A DNA stretch of 64,000 bases from Aquincola tertiaricarbonis (GCF_000969605.1 NZ_JZUE01000003.1:248001-312000); one strand, 5' to 3'. Numbered from the stretch's first letter, positions 42,601-51,396 are shown. Numbers and translations: made by a program. Notes: a model not told the origin generated them from the sequence alone.

Positions 42601-42853
42601 GCTTGCCTCCCGTGAACAGCTTCAGCAGCCCGGCGCGGTTCGGCTGGCCGCCGGCGGCATTCTGCGCCGCGGCTTCCGGCTGCCGGCCGATCAGCACGCG
42701 CTCGAACTCGCCCCGGGCCACCAGCGGGCGGCCGTTCGGCTTCTTGTTGACGATCAGGCCCAGGCCGGCCAGGTAGCGCCGCTGCGCCGCCGGCATCACC
42801 AGCGGCGCGCAGATGTCAGCGATCTCGTCGTCGGTGAGGTACGGCGTGGCCAT
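42575..42853 (-). CDS. DUF4224 domain protein next to the integrase
   Basis: The 92-residue protein reads YLTDDEIADICAPLVMPAAQ, then RRYLAGLGLIVNKKPNGRPLVARGEFE, matching the DUF4224 family of small proteins found beside phage integrases. The helix-turn-helix-like part and the location suggest an excisionase/recombination directionality role; this is inference. The 3' end overlaps the integrase start by 26 bp, and the 5' end touches the ASCH gene stop (TGATG). Confidence 0.85.
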   Translation of the reverse strand: MATPYLTDDEIADICAPLVMPAAQRRYLAGLGLIVNKKPNGRPLVARGEFERVLIGRQPEAAAQNAAGGQPNRAGLLKLFTGGKRGAQAQGR

Positions 42854-43500
42854 CACACCCTCCCGACCGACAGGACCCACACCCATGGATTGGTGTCCCA
42901 GCTGCCTGCGCCGTTGATCTCTTCCCACAGGTCGGCGTACCAATCGCGTGCAGTGTCCCAGCCGCGCATGCCAACGCCGCTCGAGTGCGGCTCCTCGGCT
43001 GGGAAGGGGTCGCCGTTGTCGTCCAGGGCGCCGCGCACGCAGCCTTCAGCCCAGGCGTCGGCCTCGCTGATGTCCTGCAGCCGCTCCACGCGCACGTCGG
43101 TGATCTCCAGCGTGATGCGGCTGGCCCAGCGGAACATGTAAATGCCCGGCGTCCACTTCGTCTGCAACCGGTGCTCCAGCGCGCTGGGCCCGTCAGCCGC
43201 ATAGACGAAGGGGCCGTCCTCGTCGCGCGCAGCAGCCTGCGCCTGCACGTGGTGGGCCCAGGTCTCGCGAACCCAGAGCCTGTCCCCCGGTACCCCGTAA
43301 GGGCACACGATCTCGCGGCTCGACACGCCGTCGTCGACCGCTGGCGCGCGCGGCACCGGCTTGCCGTGGCTGTCGATCACGCCCGGGCCGCCGACGAAGT
43401 GCGTGGGTGGCGGCTTCACCAGGCGGCGCGTCTGGGTCTTCGTTCCGGCCAGCAGTGCTCGCACCATCGGCGCGCTGAACAGGATGCCTCGTTCCTTCAT
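42853..43500 (-). CDS. Phage ASCH-like domain protein
   Basis: The 215-residue protein begins MKERGILFSAPMVRALLAGT and continues KTQTRRLVK, the typical phage ASCH-fold opening. CPYGVPGDRLWVRETWAHH and RITLEITDVRVERLQDISEADAWAEG follow, then a C-terminal DWYADLWEEINGAGSWDTNPWVWV. ASCH domains are PUA-like and probably bind RNA or modified bases; the phage role is unknown. It overlaps the DUF5131 gene by ATGA, and the pair often travels together in phages. Confidence 0.82.
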   Translation of the reverse strand: MKERGILFSAPMVRALLAGTKTQTRRLVKPPPTHFVGGPGVIDSHGKPVPRAPAVDDGVSSREIVCPYGVPGDRLWVRETWAHHVQAQAAARDEDGPFVYAADGPSALEHRLQTKWTPGIYMFRWASRITLEITDVRVERLQDISEADAWAEGCVRGALDDNGDPFPAEEPHSSGVGMRGWDTARDWYADLWEEINGAGSWDTNPWVWVLSVGRV

Positions 43501-44423
43501 GGGTGGACCTCCGGAGACAGGTCGTGAGTGCGGCCGTCGAGCAGGCGGCCGGCGGCGCGCTTGCCCACCTTGAATGCGCAGTGCCCCTCTGGCCATTCCT
43601 GCTGGTCCGCTTGAACGATCGTCTCGTATCCGAGGTCGTTGCCGTGCTCAGCGTAGCCAGGGCTCCACTCGCCCCACTGCTTGAAGAGGAAGGGCACGCC
43701 GGCAGCTGCGCACTGGTCGCGCAGGCCGCGGGCCCAGTCCGGATGCATAGGCCGCGCGTGCGGGCCGCTCTCGCCGCCAACGATCACCCAGGCTAGCGCC
43801 TGGCAGCGGTGCCCGACGCCATGACAGTCGGCACAGGTCACGCCGCCGACACCCCCGGGGCCCGGTCGAGATCCTTGATCGCATGGCACAAGCCAGCGCG
43901 ACAGGTCGATCGGTCCCAGCATCGGCTCGACTGACAAGAACCGTACGCGCGCCGGCACCGCCAACAGCTTCGGGATGTCGCGGTCGGCTTCGGCCTGGTT
44001 CACCACCGTGATGCCCAGCCAGATGTTCGGCAGCAGCGGCACCGTCTTCCAGTCGCCCAGCATGCCGGCGACGTTGCCGATGCGCTTCGTGAGCAGCAGC
44101 CAGTCGAGGTGCGGCGTCGCGGCGATCAACTGGAAGAACGCCAGGCGCCACTCCACCGGCACCGCGTTGTCGAACGGATCGCACAGCGACGGGAACACCT
44201 TCATGCGCCGGCCGGCCTGGCCCGCTGCGCGGTTCCACAGCCGCGGCTTCGACCAGTCGACGGTGCGCCGGCGCGGCGCGCCCGGGCCCCAGTTGGCGCC
44301 GGCGGCGAAGCGCTTGTTGCGCGCCTCGGCGTAGCAGTGGTCACATCCGGGCCCGACCTTCTGGCAGCCCTCCCAGGGCGACCAGGTGGCGTCGCACGAG
44401 GCGATCTCAGTAGTCTCAGCCAT
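43497..44423 (-). CDS. DUF5131 (phage Gp37/Gp68 family) protein
   Basis: The 308-residue protein shows family landmarks ATWSPWEGCQKVGPGCDHCYAE (three cysteines, C-x6-C-x2-C), NIWLGITVVNQAEADRDIP, FLSVEPMLGPIDLSRW, VIVGGESGPHARPMHPDWAR and PFLFKQWGEW. The cysteine pattern and TIM-barrel-like layout suggest a metal- or Fe-S-binding enzyme, but no reaction is established. An extra Cys-rich insertion (CADCHGVGHRC) near residue 208 looks like a zinc knuckle. The ATG at 44423 overlaps the end of the frameshifted gene before it. Confidence 0.87.
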   Translation of the reverse strand: MAETTEIASCDATWSPWEGCQKVGPGCDHCYAEARNKRFAAGANWGPGAPRRRTVDWSKPRLWNRAAGQAGRRMKVFPSLCDPFDNAVPVEWRLAFFQLIAATPHLDWLLLTKRIGNVAGMLGDWKTVPLLPNIWLGITVVNQAEADRDIPKLLAVPARVRFLSVEPMLGPIDLSRWLVPCDQGSRPGPGGVGGVTCADCHGVGHRCQALAWVIVGGESGPHARPMHPDWARGLRDQCAAAGVPFLFKQWGEWSPGYAEHGNDLGYETIVQADQQEWPEGHCAFKVGKRAAGRLLDGRTHDLSPEVHP

Positions 44424-44711
44424 TCGGCGTGCCCCCCGAGGTGTCCATGATGTTGCGGCTCTCGAAGGCGTGCACCTCGCCGCTCCAGCGCATGTAGGCC
44501 TCGAGCAGGCCGCCCGGGCCGGCGGGCCGCTTGGCCAGAAGCGCACGCAGGTCCTGCAGCCGCACCTTGGTGGCGTCGCGCTCGGCCGTGGCCAGGGCGA
44601 GCTGGCGCTCGGCGTCCTGCAGCAGGATCTTCGTGGCCTGCAGCTCGGTTGCCAGTTCGCCGCGCGGCGCTGGGCCTCGGCCAGCTTGTCTTCGGTGGTG
44701 GGGTCGCTCAT
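44416..44711 (-). pseudogene. Coiled-coil phage gene interrupted by a frameshift
   Basis: The ATG at 44711 overlaps the stop of the preceding gene (ATGA). The first 16 codons read MSDPTTEDKLAEAQRR. After about 44660 the sensible frame changes: the remainder reads ELATELQATKILLQDAERQL, then LALATAERDATKVRLQDLRALL, and stops at 44416, overlapping the next gene. The span is 296 bp, so one base is missing or two are extra in the GC-rich CGCCGCGCGGCG. The product would be a coiled-coil protein of about 98 residues. Sequencing error or true decay are both possible. Confidence 0.65.
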
Positions 44712-44893
44712 GACACCAGGTCCAGCTCGCCGCCTTCGCTGTCCACCGGGTCCGGCTCGATCGCGTCGAGCACGGCTTCGTGCGGCAGGCACAGCGCCGC
44801 CGCCGTGGCCGAGACCGCCGCGTCGCGGTCCGGGTGCAGCTGCAGCGCGCGATCGACGGCGGCCTGCACCTTCTGGCGTTCGATGATGGTCAA
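44708..44893 (-). CDS. Small phage protein of unknown function
   Basis: The 61-residue acidic protein has a predicted helical N-terminal half (ERQKVQAAVDRALQLHPDRDAA) and an acidic tail (DPVDSEGGELDLVS). GGAG precedes the ATG, and it overlaps both neighbours by ATGA. No family is recognised. Confidence 0.7.
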   Translation of the reverse strand: MTIIERQKVQAAVDRALQLHPDRDAAVSATAAALCLPHEAVLDAIEPDPVDSEGGELDLVS

Positions 44894-45255
44894 AGCGTTC
44901 TCCTTCCGTGGGCCGCGCGCTTCACGCAGGCGCGGACAGTCATTCGTTTGTCGGTGGTCAGCCAGGCCGGAACTGGCAGCCCGGCGCCGCGGTATGCGGC
45001 TTGGATCAGATCAGCGGTGGGCAGCCGCTTCGCTCGCTCGCCTGGCACGGCCCGCAGCTTCCGGAACAGCGTGTGGTCGAGCGCGATGTCGCAGGGGAAC
45101 GGCCACTTCGGCGCCGAGCACTTGGCTAAGATCAGCAGCTCGTCGGCATAGGCCTCGAAGCGGATGAAGTGGAAGCGCCAGCCGTCGAGCCGGCCGCCGC
45201 GGATCACGCCGAAGGCCGGCAGCGGCTCGGTGCCCGCGCGCGTGATCCGGGCCAT
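44890..45255 (-). CDS. Phage hypothetical protein
   Basis: The 121-residue basic protein has RGGRLDGWRFHFIRFEAYADEL and ends with a basic stretch RACVKRAAHGRRTL. No domain is recognised. It overlaps the next gene by ATGA and follows the 275-residue gene by 3 bp. Its place in the recombination operon suggests a DNA-related accessory role, unproven. Confidence 0.7.
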   Translation of the reverse strand: MARITRAGTEPLPAFGVIRGGRLDGWRFHFIRFEAYADELLILAKCSAPKWPFPCDIALDHTLFRKLRAVPGERAKRLPTADLIQAAYRGAGLPVPAWLTTDKRMTVRACVKRAAHGRRTL

Positions 45256-45258
45256 GCG

Positions 45259-46086
45259 TCACTCGATCGGCGCGTGCTGGTCGATGAACTGCTGGGCGGC
45301 CGTGCGACGGCGGCTGCGCGCCGGCGCGGCCGGCTCGGCAGCCGCACGCTCGGCAGGCGACGCGCCGGCCAGGTCGGCGCCGCCTTCTCCTGCTCCATCG
45401 CCGGTGTCGTCGCCGTCGGCGCCGCCCGTGCCGTCGCTGCCGTCGTCGCCGTTGCCGTGAAGACCCAGGAATGCACCGGTGGCATCGTCGGCGTGGCGCT
45501 CGGCCTCGGTGTCGACGTCCAGACGCTGCTGCCCGGCATCCTCGGCCCGCTGCGCGGCAAGGCCCGGGTGGCCCACTGTGCCGTCGATAACGTCGGCCGG
45601 CTTCTCCGGCGCCTTCAGCCGGATGCTGATCGTCTGGTGCAGCTTGCCGAACAGCTGGCCGGCCTCCTCGCTGTCGATGTCGTTGCTGCCGATGCGGAAC
45701 AGCAGCTCGACGCTACCGCCTTCCATCGGCCGCACGCGGAACTTGTCGACGCGGCAGCCGCCCAGCGCGATCGGATCGTCTTCATCGATCCCGTGGTCGA
45801 CCGTCAGCGTCCAGCCTTCGTACTTCGCCGACAGCTGCACCAGTTCCATGAGGTTGGTGCGCAGCTTCGGCGTCGCCTCTTCGACGCCGGGCAGCTGGGG
45901 CTGACCTTCGACGGCCATGTAGATGGAGTGCCGCAGGCCAGGGAAGGCGCGGTCCAGCAGCGTGTTCGGGCCGGTGATGGCCAGGCCCATGCTCAACGCC
46001 AGCACATCGTCCTCGCCGTGCTTCTCGGTGCGCGGCGTGACGCTCTTCAGCGTGGCCTCGATGGGTTCGTGGAACTCGAAGGTCAT
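45259..46086 (-). CDS. Phage hypothetical protein with Gly/Asp-rich C-terminal tail
   Basis: The 275-residue protein has a structured N-terminal part to about residue 175 (FHEPIEATLKSVTPRTEKHG, LRTNLMELVQLSAKYEGWTLT, GGSVELLFRIGSNDIDSEEA). A low-complexity tail follows, rich in Gly, Asp and Ala, with a basic end (RSRRRTAAQQFIDQ). AGGAGA precedes the ATG. Proteins of this sort occur in RecT-containing phage operons; I do not recognise a fold. Confidence 0.75.
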   Translation of the reverse strand: MTFEFHEPIEATLKSVTPRTEKHGEDDVLALSMGLAITGPNTLLDRAFPGLRHSIYMAVEGQPQLPGVEEATPKLRTNLMELVQLSAKYEGWTLTVDHGIDEDDPIALGGCRVDKFRVRPMEGGSVELLFRIGSNDIDSEEAGQLFGKLHQTISIRLKAPEKPADVIDGTVGHPGLAAQRAEDAGQQRLDVDTEAERHADDATGAFLGLHGNGDDGSDGTGGADGDDTGDGAGEGGADLAGASPAERAAAEPAAPARSRRRTAAQQFIDQHAPIE

Positions 46087-46104
46087 CAGGGTCTCCTGGG
46101 TGGG

Positions 46105-46986
46105 TCAGTCGTTCACGTGTCGCGCCGCGGTGCGCACGTCGGTGGCAAGTTGCTGGTCGGCGACCGAGGCGTACAGCCGGTCGTAGCTCCAGGTGGCGTC
46201 GCGGAACACGCGGCCATCGCAGAAGTCGGTCAGGCCCGCCAGCACGTCGTTGGCGATGTCCTTGTCCTCGGTGCAGCGGATCTCGAAGCGGTCCAGGGCA
46301 TCGCGGACGCGGTACGCGCCTTCGCTCCAGTCGCCGCGCGTCTGTTCCATGGCCACGGCCAAGTCGAGGCGCTGGTCGCGGACGCGCAGAGCGTCCATCA
46401 CGTCCGACCAGGTCGACTCGATGGGCAGACCGTAGCGCAGCAGGACTGCCGCCAGGACCATGTCGGCCTTCCGGCGCTCGACCTCGGCCGCCTTGCGCTG
46501 CTCTTCGGCCCGGCGGGCCTGCTCGTCTTCGCGCTTCGCCTGCTCTTCATAGGCGCGGTACTGGCGCAGCATCTGCTCGTAGCTGCTCGTCGCGAAGTCG
46601 AAGCCGTCGTCGGTCCTGCACTCGCGCTTCAAATCGGTGAGGTAGCCGGCGTCCAGCGTCACGGTGCGCGGCCGGGCTGAGCGCGACGACGTGTCGCGCA
46701 GGCTGTACCGCCTCGGCATGCCGATGGCCTCCATCAGCTGCACGACGCGATCATGGATGGCCGTGTTGATCTCGATCGCGGCCTTGTTGCGCTCGTGCAC
46801 CGCGATGTCGCGCTGGCGGGCCGCCTCGAGCTCTTGCAGCGCCTTCGTCGCGACCTGCAGGGCTGTCGGCTTCCCGTACGAGAAGCTCGAGGCGTAGCTT
46901 TGTGGGCTGCCCATGCACTTGCGCACATGGCCGCAGGCCTCGACCGGCTGGATACGGTCAGCGTTGAGCATGGTGGTGTCGTTCAC
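46105..46986 (-). CDS. Phage hypothetical protein with coiled coil
   Basis: The 293-residue protein has a cysteine-bearing N-terminus (VEACGHVRKCMG) and a long charged coiled coil near residues 140-175 (YRAYEEQAKREDEQARRAEE and following). The C-terminal region is helical. No family is recognised. It overlaps the upstream gene by ATGA and is part of the leftward early operon. Confidence 0.72.
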   Translation of the reverse strand: MNDTTMLNADRIQPVEACGHVRKCMGSPQSYASSFSYGKPTALQVATKALQELEAARQRDIAVHERNKAAIEINTAIHDRVVQLMEAIGMPRRYSLRDTSSRSARPRTVTLDAGYLTDLKRECRTDDGFDFATSSYEQMLRQYRAYEEQAKREDEQARRAEEQRKAAEVERRKADMVLAAVLLRYGLPIESTWSDVMDALRVRDQRLDLAVAMEQTRGDWSEGAYRVRDALDRFEIRCTEDKDIANDVLAGLTDFCDGRVFRDATWSYDRLYASVADQQLATDVRTAARHVND

Positions 46987-47513
46987 GCTGGCACCGCCGC
47001 AGCCGCCGCCTTGGCATCCCTCCGCGCGGCATGGATGCGCTCGAGGTTGCGCAGGTAGTAGACGGCGGCTTCGACCTCGTCGTCCGTCAGCAGCTCGGTG
47101 CCTGTGCGCCGGCGCACTGCCTCATGCAGGCCAATGCGGAAGATCACCCAGCCGTGCTTCGGGCCGTAGCCGTACTCGATCTCGACGGCCTGGCCGTGCC
47201 AGTGCGCGTAGTTTTTGGTGCCGACGAAGCGCACCTTCAGCAGGCTGCCCTTCGCCAGCACCAGCTGCACGGCCTGCTCGAGCACCAGCGCGCGGTCTTC
47301 GCCCGCATTGTTGTAGTCGCTGAAGACATCGAGCACCGACTCGGCCAGCTGCAGCTTGGCTTCGTCAAGGCCGGCCGTGGCCAGCAGGATGGCGGCGTTC
47401 ACGGTCTCGAGCGATCGCCGGATGCCAGCCACCGTCTTGTCGTGCTGCACCTTCTCGTTGGCCAGCGCCGTCAGCAGCTCGGCCTTCTTGCGTTCGTGTT
47501 GCGCGAGGGACAT
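46983..47513 (-). CDS. Phage hypothetical protein with N-terminal coiled coil
   Basis: The 176-residue protein starts MSLAQHERKKAELLTALANE with heptad-like spacing to about residue 60, then a globular part (KVRFVGTKNYAHWHGQAVEI, YGYGPKHGWVIFRIGLHEAV). GGAG precedes the start, 24 bp after the ATPase gene. It may act with the SMC-like ATPase, judged only from position. Confidence 0.72.
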   Translation of the reverse strand: MSLAQHERKKAELLTALANEKVQHDKTVAGIRRSLETVNAAILLATAGLDEAKLQLAESVLDVFSDYNNAGEDRALVLEQAVQLVLAKGSLLKVRFVGTKNYAHWHGQAVEIEYGYGPKHGWVIFRIGLHEAVRRRTGTELLTDDEVEAAVYYLRNLERIHAARRDAKAAAAAVPA

Positions 47514-47537
47514 GCGTCGTCTCCGTGTGGGTGGTGA

Positions 47538-49334
47538 TCAGGCGGCCTGCGCGAGCTGCGCCCCTTCGGTGGCGGCCTTGCCGCCCTCGACCCAGATCGC
47601 CGCGGTGCTGGCCGGCAAGCTGGCCGGCACGCTCTTCAGCGTCCCGAATACCAGCGCGGTGTCGATCTCGTCCTGGGTGGCCAGCACATCCAGCCAGGCC
47701 AGCAGGTCGCTGCGGCCCTGCAGGTCCAGCACGTCGAAGCGATCCAGCACGATCAGCCGCAACCCGGACAGGTGCGAAACGGCCTCGGCCACCATGGCGT
47801 CCACGCGCCACTGCTCCGACTCGCTCAGCAGCCGGTACTGGCGGCCGTCGCCGCAGGTGATCTCCATGTCCGCGCCGATGCCGGCGCGTAGCCAGTCGGT
47901 GTCCAGCGCGCTCTGCTGCAGCCGGGCGTTGATCGGCTCCAGCGCTTCGAACAACAGGTCGGCCGGGATGCCGCTGGGCGACAGCGCGTCGCCGATCGCC
48001 GTCCACTGCAGCACGTCAAAGTGGTGCCCGGCGGCGGCCTTCGTCTTCTCCGCGGCAGCGTCAGCGTCCCGCTTGGCCACCTTGAGCGCATCCATGCGGC
48101 CCTGCTTCTCGGCGCGCTGCGCCTTCAGCTGGTCGATCTGCAGCCGCGCCGCGGCCAGCGCGTCGGCGGCGTGCGGCTCTGCCAGCTCCGCCTCGATGGT
48201 GCCGATCTCGGTGGCCGCTGCCTTGGAGGCGTCGATGTCGCGTCGGTCGTTGGCCACCGCGCTGGCGCAGGTGGCGCGAGCGGCCTGCAGCTCCTTCAGC
48301 CGGCTTGCTGCCGCCGGGTCGCCGCCCATGGCCGACAGCGGGCCGTGCTCGGCTTCGTACAGCGTCAGCGCGGCGGCCACGTCAGCCTCCGCGGACGTGC
48401 CTTCCACTTCGTCTCGGGCCGACTGAAGCGCGCGGGCCATGGTGTGCACCAGGCCGATCCGCGGGCCGCCGCCGGCAGCCGCGGCGGTCTTTTCGATCTC
48501 GGCGTCCAGGCGCTTCAGCTCGGCCTCGTCGACGCCCAGCTTCGTCTCTCGCCGCTTGAGCAGCTCGGCCACGCCGCGCAGCTGCGGCAGTCGGTCCAGA
48601 AGCTGCGTGCGCCGATCGCGCACCGCCTGCAGCTTCGCAATCTCGCCCACCCACTGCTCGATCGCCACGTCCAGGTGCTGCAGCTCGGTGACCACGGCCG
48701 CCGCGGCCTTGGCGTCGAATGCCGGCACCGGCGCCCGCCACTCCTCGGCCTTCACCTCGCCGTAGGCCTCGCCGGTGACCTGCCGCCAGGCGCCCTTCGC
48801 TTCGGTGGCCTTGGCTTTGGCGTCCTCGGCGGCCGCCTCGAAGCCTGCGCGCAGGATGGGCGCGATGCGCTCGACCTTTGCCGCGTTGCAGTCTCGCGAG
48901 ATAAGCCGGGCCTTCACGCTGGCCGCGTCCATCTTCACCTTCATCAGCCCGAACAGGAACTTGCGGCGCTCGTCCGGCTTCATGCTGGCGAAGCGCTGGG
49001 CATCGAGCACGAAGGGCAGGGCGTCGGGCATCTGGTAGCCGGACAGCTTCGTCTTGCCGCTGGGCAGCACCACCGCGGCCAGGCCGGGCTCGTCGCCGGT
49101 GACCACGCCGATCTCGACGAAGCCGGTTTTGGCACCGTCGTGCACCAGGGCGGTCCAGTCCTTCTTGTACTGAACCCGCACGGCCTCGCCGGCCAGCGCC
49201 AGCCGCACGGCTTCCTTGATGCTGCTTTTGCCTGCAGCATTGGCGCCGCCGAACAGGGTGACGGTGGTGTCCAGCACCACGTTCACGTTGACCAGGCCGA
49301 GGAAGTTCTCGGCGGTGATGGTGTTGATCTTCAC
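47538..49334 (-). CDS. Phage SMC/SbcC-like AAA ATPase
   Basis: The 598-residue protein has Walker A GGANAAGKSS near residue 32 after the SMC-type opening VKINTITAENFLGLVNVNV. Two long coiled-coil arms (about 170-430) follow. The C-terminal half-site has an LSESEQWR signature and Walker B LRLIVLDRFDVLD. This is the RecF/SbcC/RecN layout. The start is GTG at 49334, 10 bp after recT. With RecT and the nuclease it forms a recombination module; the partner for end processing is presumably the frameshifted nuclease. Confidence 0.88.
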   Translation of the reverse strand: MKINTITAENFLGLVNVNVVLDTTVTLFGGANAAGKSSIKEAVRLALAGEAVRVQYKKDWTALVHDGAKTGFVEIGVVTGDEPGLAAVVLPSGKTKLSGYQMPDALPFVLDAQRFASMKPDERRKFLFGLMKVKMDAASVKARLISRDCNAAKVERIAPILRAGFEAAAEDAKAKATEAKGAWRQVTGEAYGEVKAEEWRAPVPAFDAKAAAAVVTELQHLDVAIEQWVGEIAKLQAVRDRRTQLLDRLPQLRGVAELLKRRETKLGVDEAELKRLDAEIEKTAAAAGGGPRIGLVHTMARALQSARDEVEGTSAEADVAAALTLYEAEHGPLSAMGGDPAAASRLKELQAARATCASAVANDRRDIDASKAAATEIGTIEAELAEPHAADALAAARLQIDQLKAQRAEKQGRMDALKVAKRDADAAAEKTKAAAGHHFDVLQWTAIGDALSPSGIPADLLFEALEPINARLQQSALDTDWLRAGIGADMEITCGDGRQYRLLSESEQWRVDAMVAEAVSHLSGLRLIVLDRFDVLDLQGRSDLLAWLDVLATQDEIDTALVFGTLKSVPASLPASTAAIWVEGGKAATEGAQLAQAA

Positions 49335-49344
49335 GGCTGGTGCC

Positions 49345-50571
49345 TTACTCGATCGTGGACTGGGTGCCGGCGGGCGGCGCCGTGCGGCGACGGCTGGCCG
49401 GTGCGGCGGCGGTGGTGCTCGCGCTGGAGCTGGCGCCGGCCTGGCCGGTGCTGGCTGCCTGCTGCTGCCCGGCCGCGTCGAGCAGTTCGGCGCGGCGGCG
49501 CTGGTACACATCGCTCAGCGACTGCGCGGTGTCGGCGTCGGCCACGCCGCGGATCTCGTCGGCCAGCAGGTCCAGCGCGTCGACGTCCTTGCACGCGGCC
49601 AGCTTGTCGGCAAAGGCCTCGGCGTCTAAGGCCGGCGCTTCCTGTTTCTGCTTCGCGTTTAAAGCGCCGGTGCCGGCCGGCGGCCGGGTCGTCTCGCCGG
49701 TCTCCCCGTCGGCGTCGTCGGCTGCCGTGCGCGGCTCGCCGACCTGCTCCACCACCTTCATCGGTGCGGCGGCGGGGTCGCGCCGCAGCTCTTCGGTGGT
49801 CACCGATCGCACGGTGCCGTCCGGCGCCACGTCGATGGTCGTCATGTCCTGGAGCTCTTCGGTCGAGCGACCCATGCCCATCACGACGTCCGGCGCGTGG
49901 ATGCGCGCGAAGAACGCGCCGGCGCGGTACTGCAGCATCAGCGTGCGCATCGTGGTCTGCCACTTCGAGCCCGGCTTGCTGTACCAGCCTTCCTCGACGG
50001 CCATCTGCATGCTCACCGGCGCCGACTCGACACGCTCTTCGGTGGTGCGGCCGTTCTCGCGGATGTAGGCCCACGCGATGCACTCGATGTTCTCGATCTC
50101 GACCTCGCGGTCGATGAAGTCGAAGCCGCGCTTGGCATCGTTCCAGCCCTGCTTTTCGCGGTACTTGGCCTTCATGCGGCCCAGGTTGCGCATCTGGAAG
50201 CGCAGCGGCGTGAAGCGGCCGCTGGCGTTGATGGCCGCGATCTGGAACTGCGCCGACCAAGACAGCCGGCCCTCGATCACGTTGGCGTGCTGCATCACCG
50301 AGGTGATGCTCATGCCCACCGCGCGGGCCGTCTCGATCGCCACCAGGCAGTTGCCCAGCGCGGCCGGGTTGTCGACCCAGGTCGAGCCGTTGCGGCCCTT
50401 TTTCTCGACCTGCAGGCGGAACTGCGCCGGCACGGCGTCGGAGGTGGCGAAGGCCTTGGCGATGCGCTGGGCCAGCTCGAAGCCGCGCAGCGAGAACATG
50501 TCGATGACCTGGTCGGCCGCCTGGGCGACGGCGCCGCCTGTGCGCTGGATCTCGGCGAGGGATGTGTTCAT
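49345..50571 (-). CDS. recT: RecT-family single-strand annealing protein
   Basis: The 408-residue protein has an annealing domain of about 270 residues, with DNPAALGNCLVAIETARAVG, SVIEG-type strand GRLSWSAQFQIAAINASGRF, and WQTTMRTLMLQYRAGAFFARIHAPDVVMGM near the end, as in RecT/Bet proteins. A disordered Gly/Ala/Thr-rich tail follows. It anneals complementary single strands in phage recombination. The start at 50571 is preferred over one 22 codons upstream, which overlaps the nuclease. Confidence 0.87.
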   Translation of the reverse strand: MNTSLAEIQRTGGAVAQAADQVIDMFSLRGFELAQRIAKAFATSDAVPAQFRLQVEKKGRNGSTWVDNPAALGNCLVAIETARAVGMSITSVMQHANVIEGRLSWSAQFQIAAINASGRFTPLRFQMRNLGRMKAKYREKQGWNDAKRGFDFIDREVEIENIECIAWAYIRENGRTTEERVESAPVSMQMAVEEGWYSKPGSKWQTTMRTLMLQYRAGAFFARIHAPDVVMGMGRSTEELQDMTTIDVAPDGTVRSVTTEELRRDPAAAPMKVVEQVGEPRTAADDADGETGETTRPPAGTGALNAKQKQEAPALDAEAFADKLAACKDVDALDLLADEIRGVADADTAQSLSDVYQRRRAELLDAAGQQQAASTGQAGASSSASTTAAAPASRRRTAPPAGTQSTIE

Positions 50572-50585
50572 GAATGGAGTGCCTT

Positions 50586-51396
50586 TCACTCGTGGTAGCT
50601 GCAGGTGTCCCAGCGCGCGCAGTACTTCGGCGAGCACAGCATCGACTGGGGGTTGGGCGCGAAGAGCCCGGTTCGGAACATCTCGGCGGCGTGGGAGATC
50701 AGCCCGCGGCTGGTCTCGGTGCCGACCATCACGCGCTTGGCGTCGAAGACCTCGGAGGCCGCGACCTGCGGCTTGCTGCTGGTCTGCAGCGCCAGGACCT
50801 GCGCGCCGGCGGTCTGCTCGCCGGTGTCGGCTTCGAACATCAGCTGGTAGGTGCCCAGCTGCGCGCTGCGACCTTTCGTCTTCGCCTGGCCATGCTCGAT
50901 GACGCGCGAGCCGGTCTTGATGTCAGGGATCACCACGCCGGCGTCGGTCTCGGCGACGCGGGCCCGGTCCATCGTGCCGGTGAGCCGCACCACGATGCCG
51001 CCGCCGCAGTCAATGTCGAGCGGCTGCAGCTGCGCCTCCACGCTGCGGAAGGTGAAGCGCGGCGACAGATCGAAGCAGTAGGCGGTGTGCAGCTGCAGGC
51101 CGATGCGCTCGGCGTCGCACATGCTCAGGTCGTCCTGGCTGCGGTCCAGCTCGTAGCGCGGCGTGTGCAGCGTCTCGATGAACACGCCGGCGGCGTCATC
51201 GACCGAGAGCGGCGATGCGCCCGGCAGCCGGCCGTTTGTCGAAGGCGGCCGTGCTGGCGTGGATCGACGTGCCGAGGTGGGCGCGCATGCCGCTGGGCTT
51301 GCGCATGCCCAGCAGGTGCTCGCCCTCCCACTTGTAGGCGCAGTCGAACAGGCCGCCCCAGGAGCTGGCGCGCACGGTGAGGCTAGGAGCCGCCAT
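50586..51396 (-). pseudogene. PD-(D/E)XK nuclease (Cas4/RecB-like), split by a frameshift near 51235
   Basis: The first part (ATG 51396) reads SLTVRASSWGGLFDCAYKWE, then GEHLLGMRKPSGMRAHLGTSIHASTAAFDK. It changes frame near 51235. The second part reads RLPGASPLSVDDAAGVFIET and carries the nuclease motif VVIPDIKTGSR and three C-terminal cysteines (CSPKYCARWDTC). With the N-terminal FDC cysteine these fit a Cas4-type 4Fe-4S site. The span is 811 bp, one base over a multiple of three, consistent with an extra base at GACAAACGGCC. It would be the exonuclease partner of RecT. Mutation, programmed shift or sequencing error cannot be separated. Confidence 0.8.
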
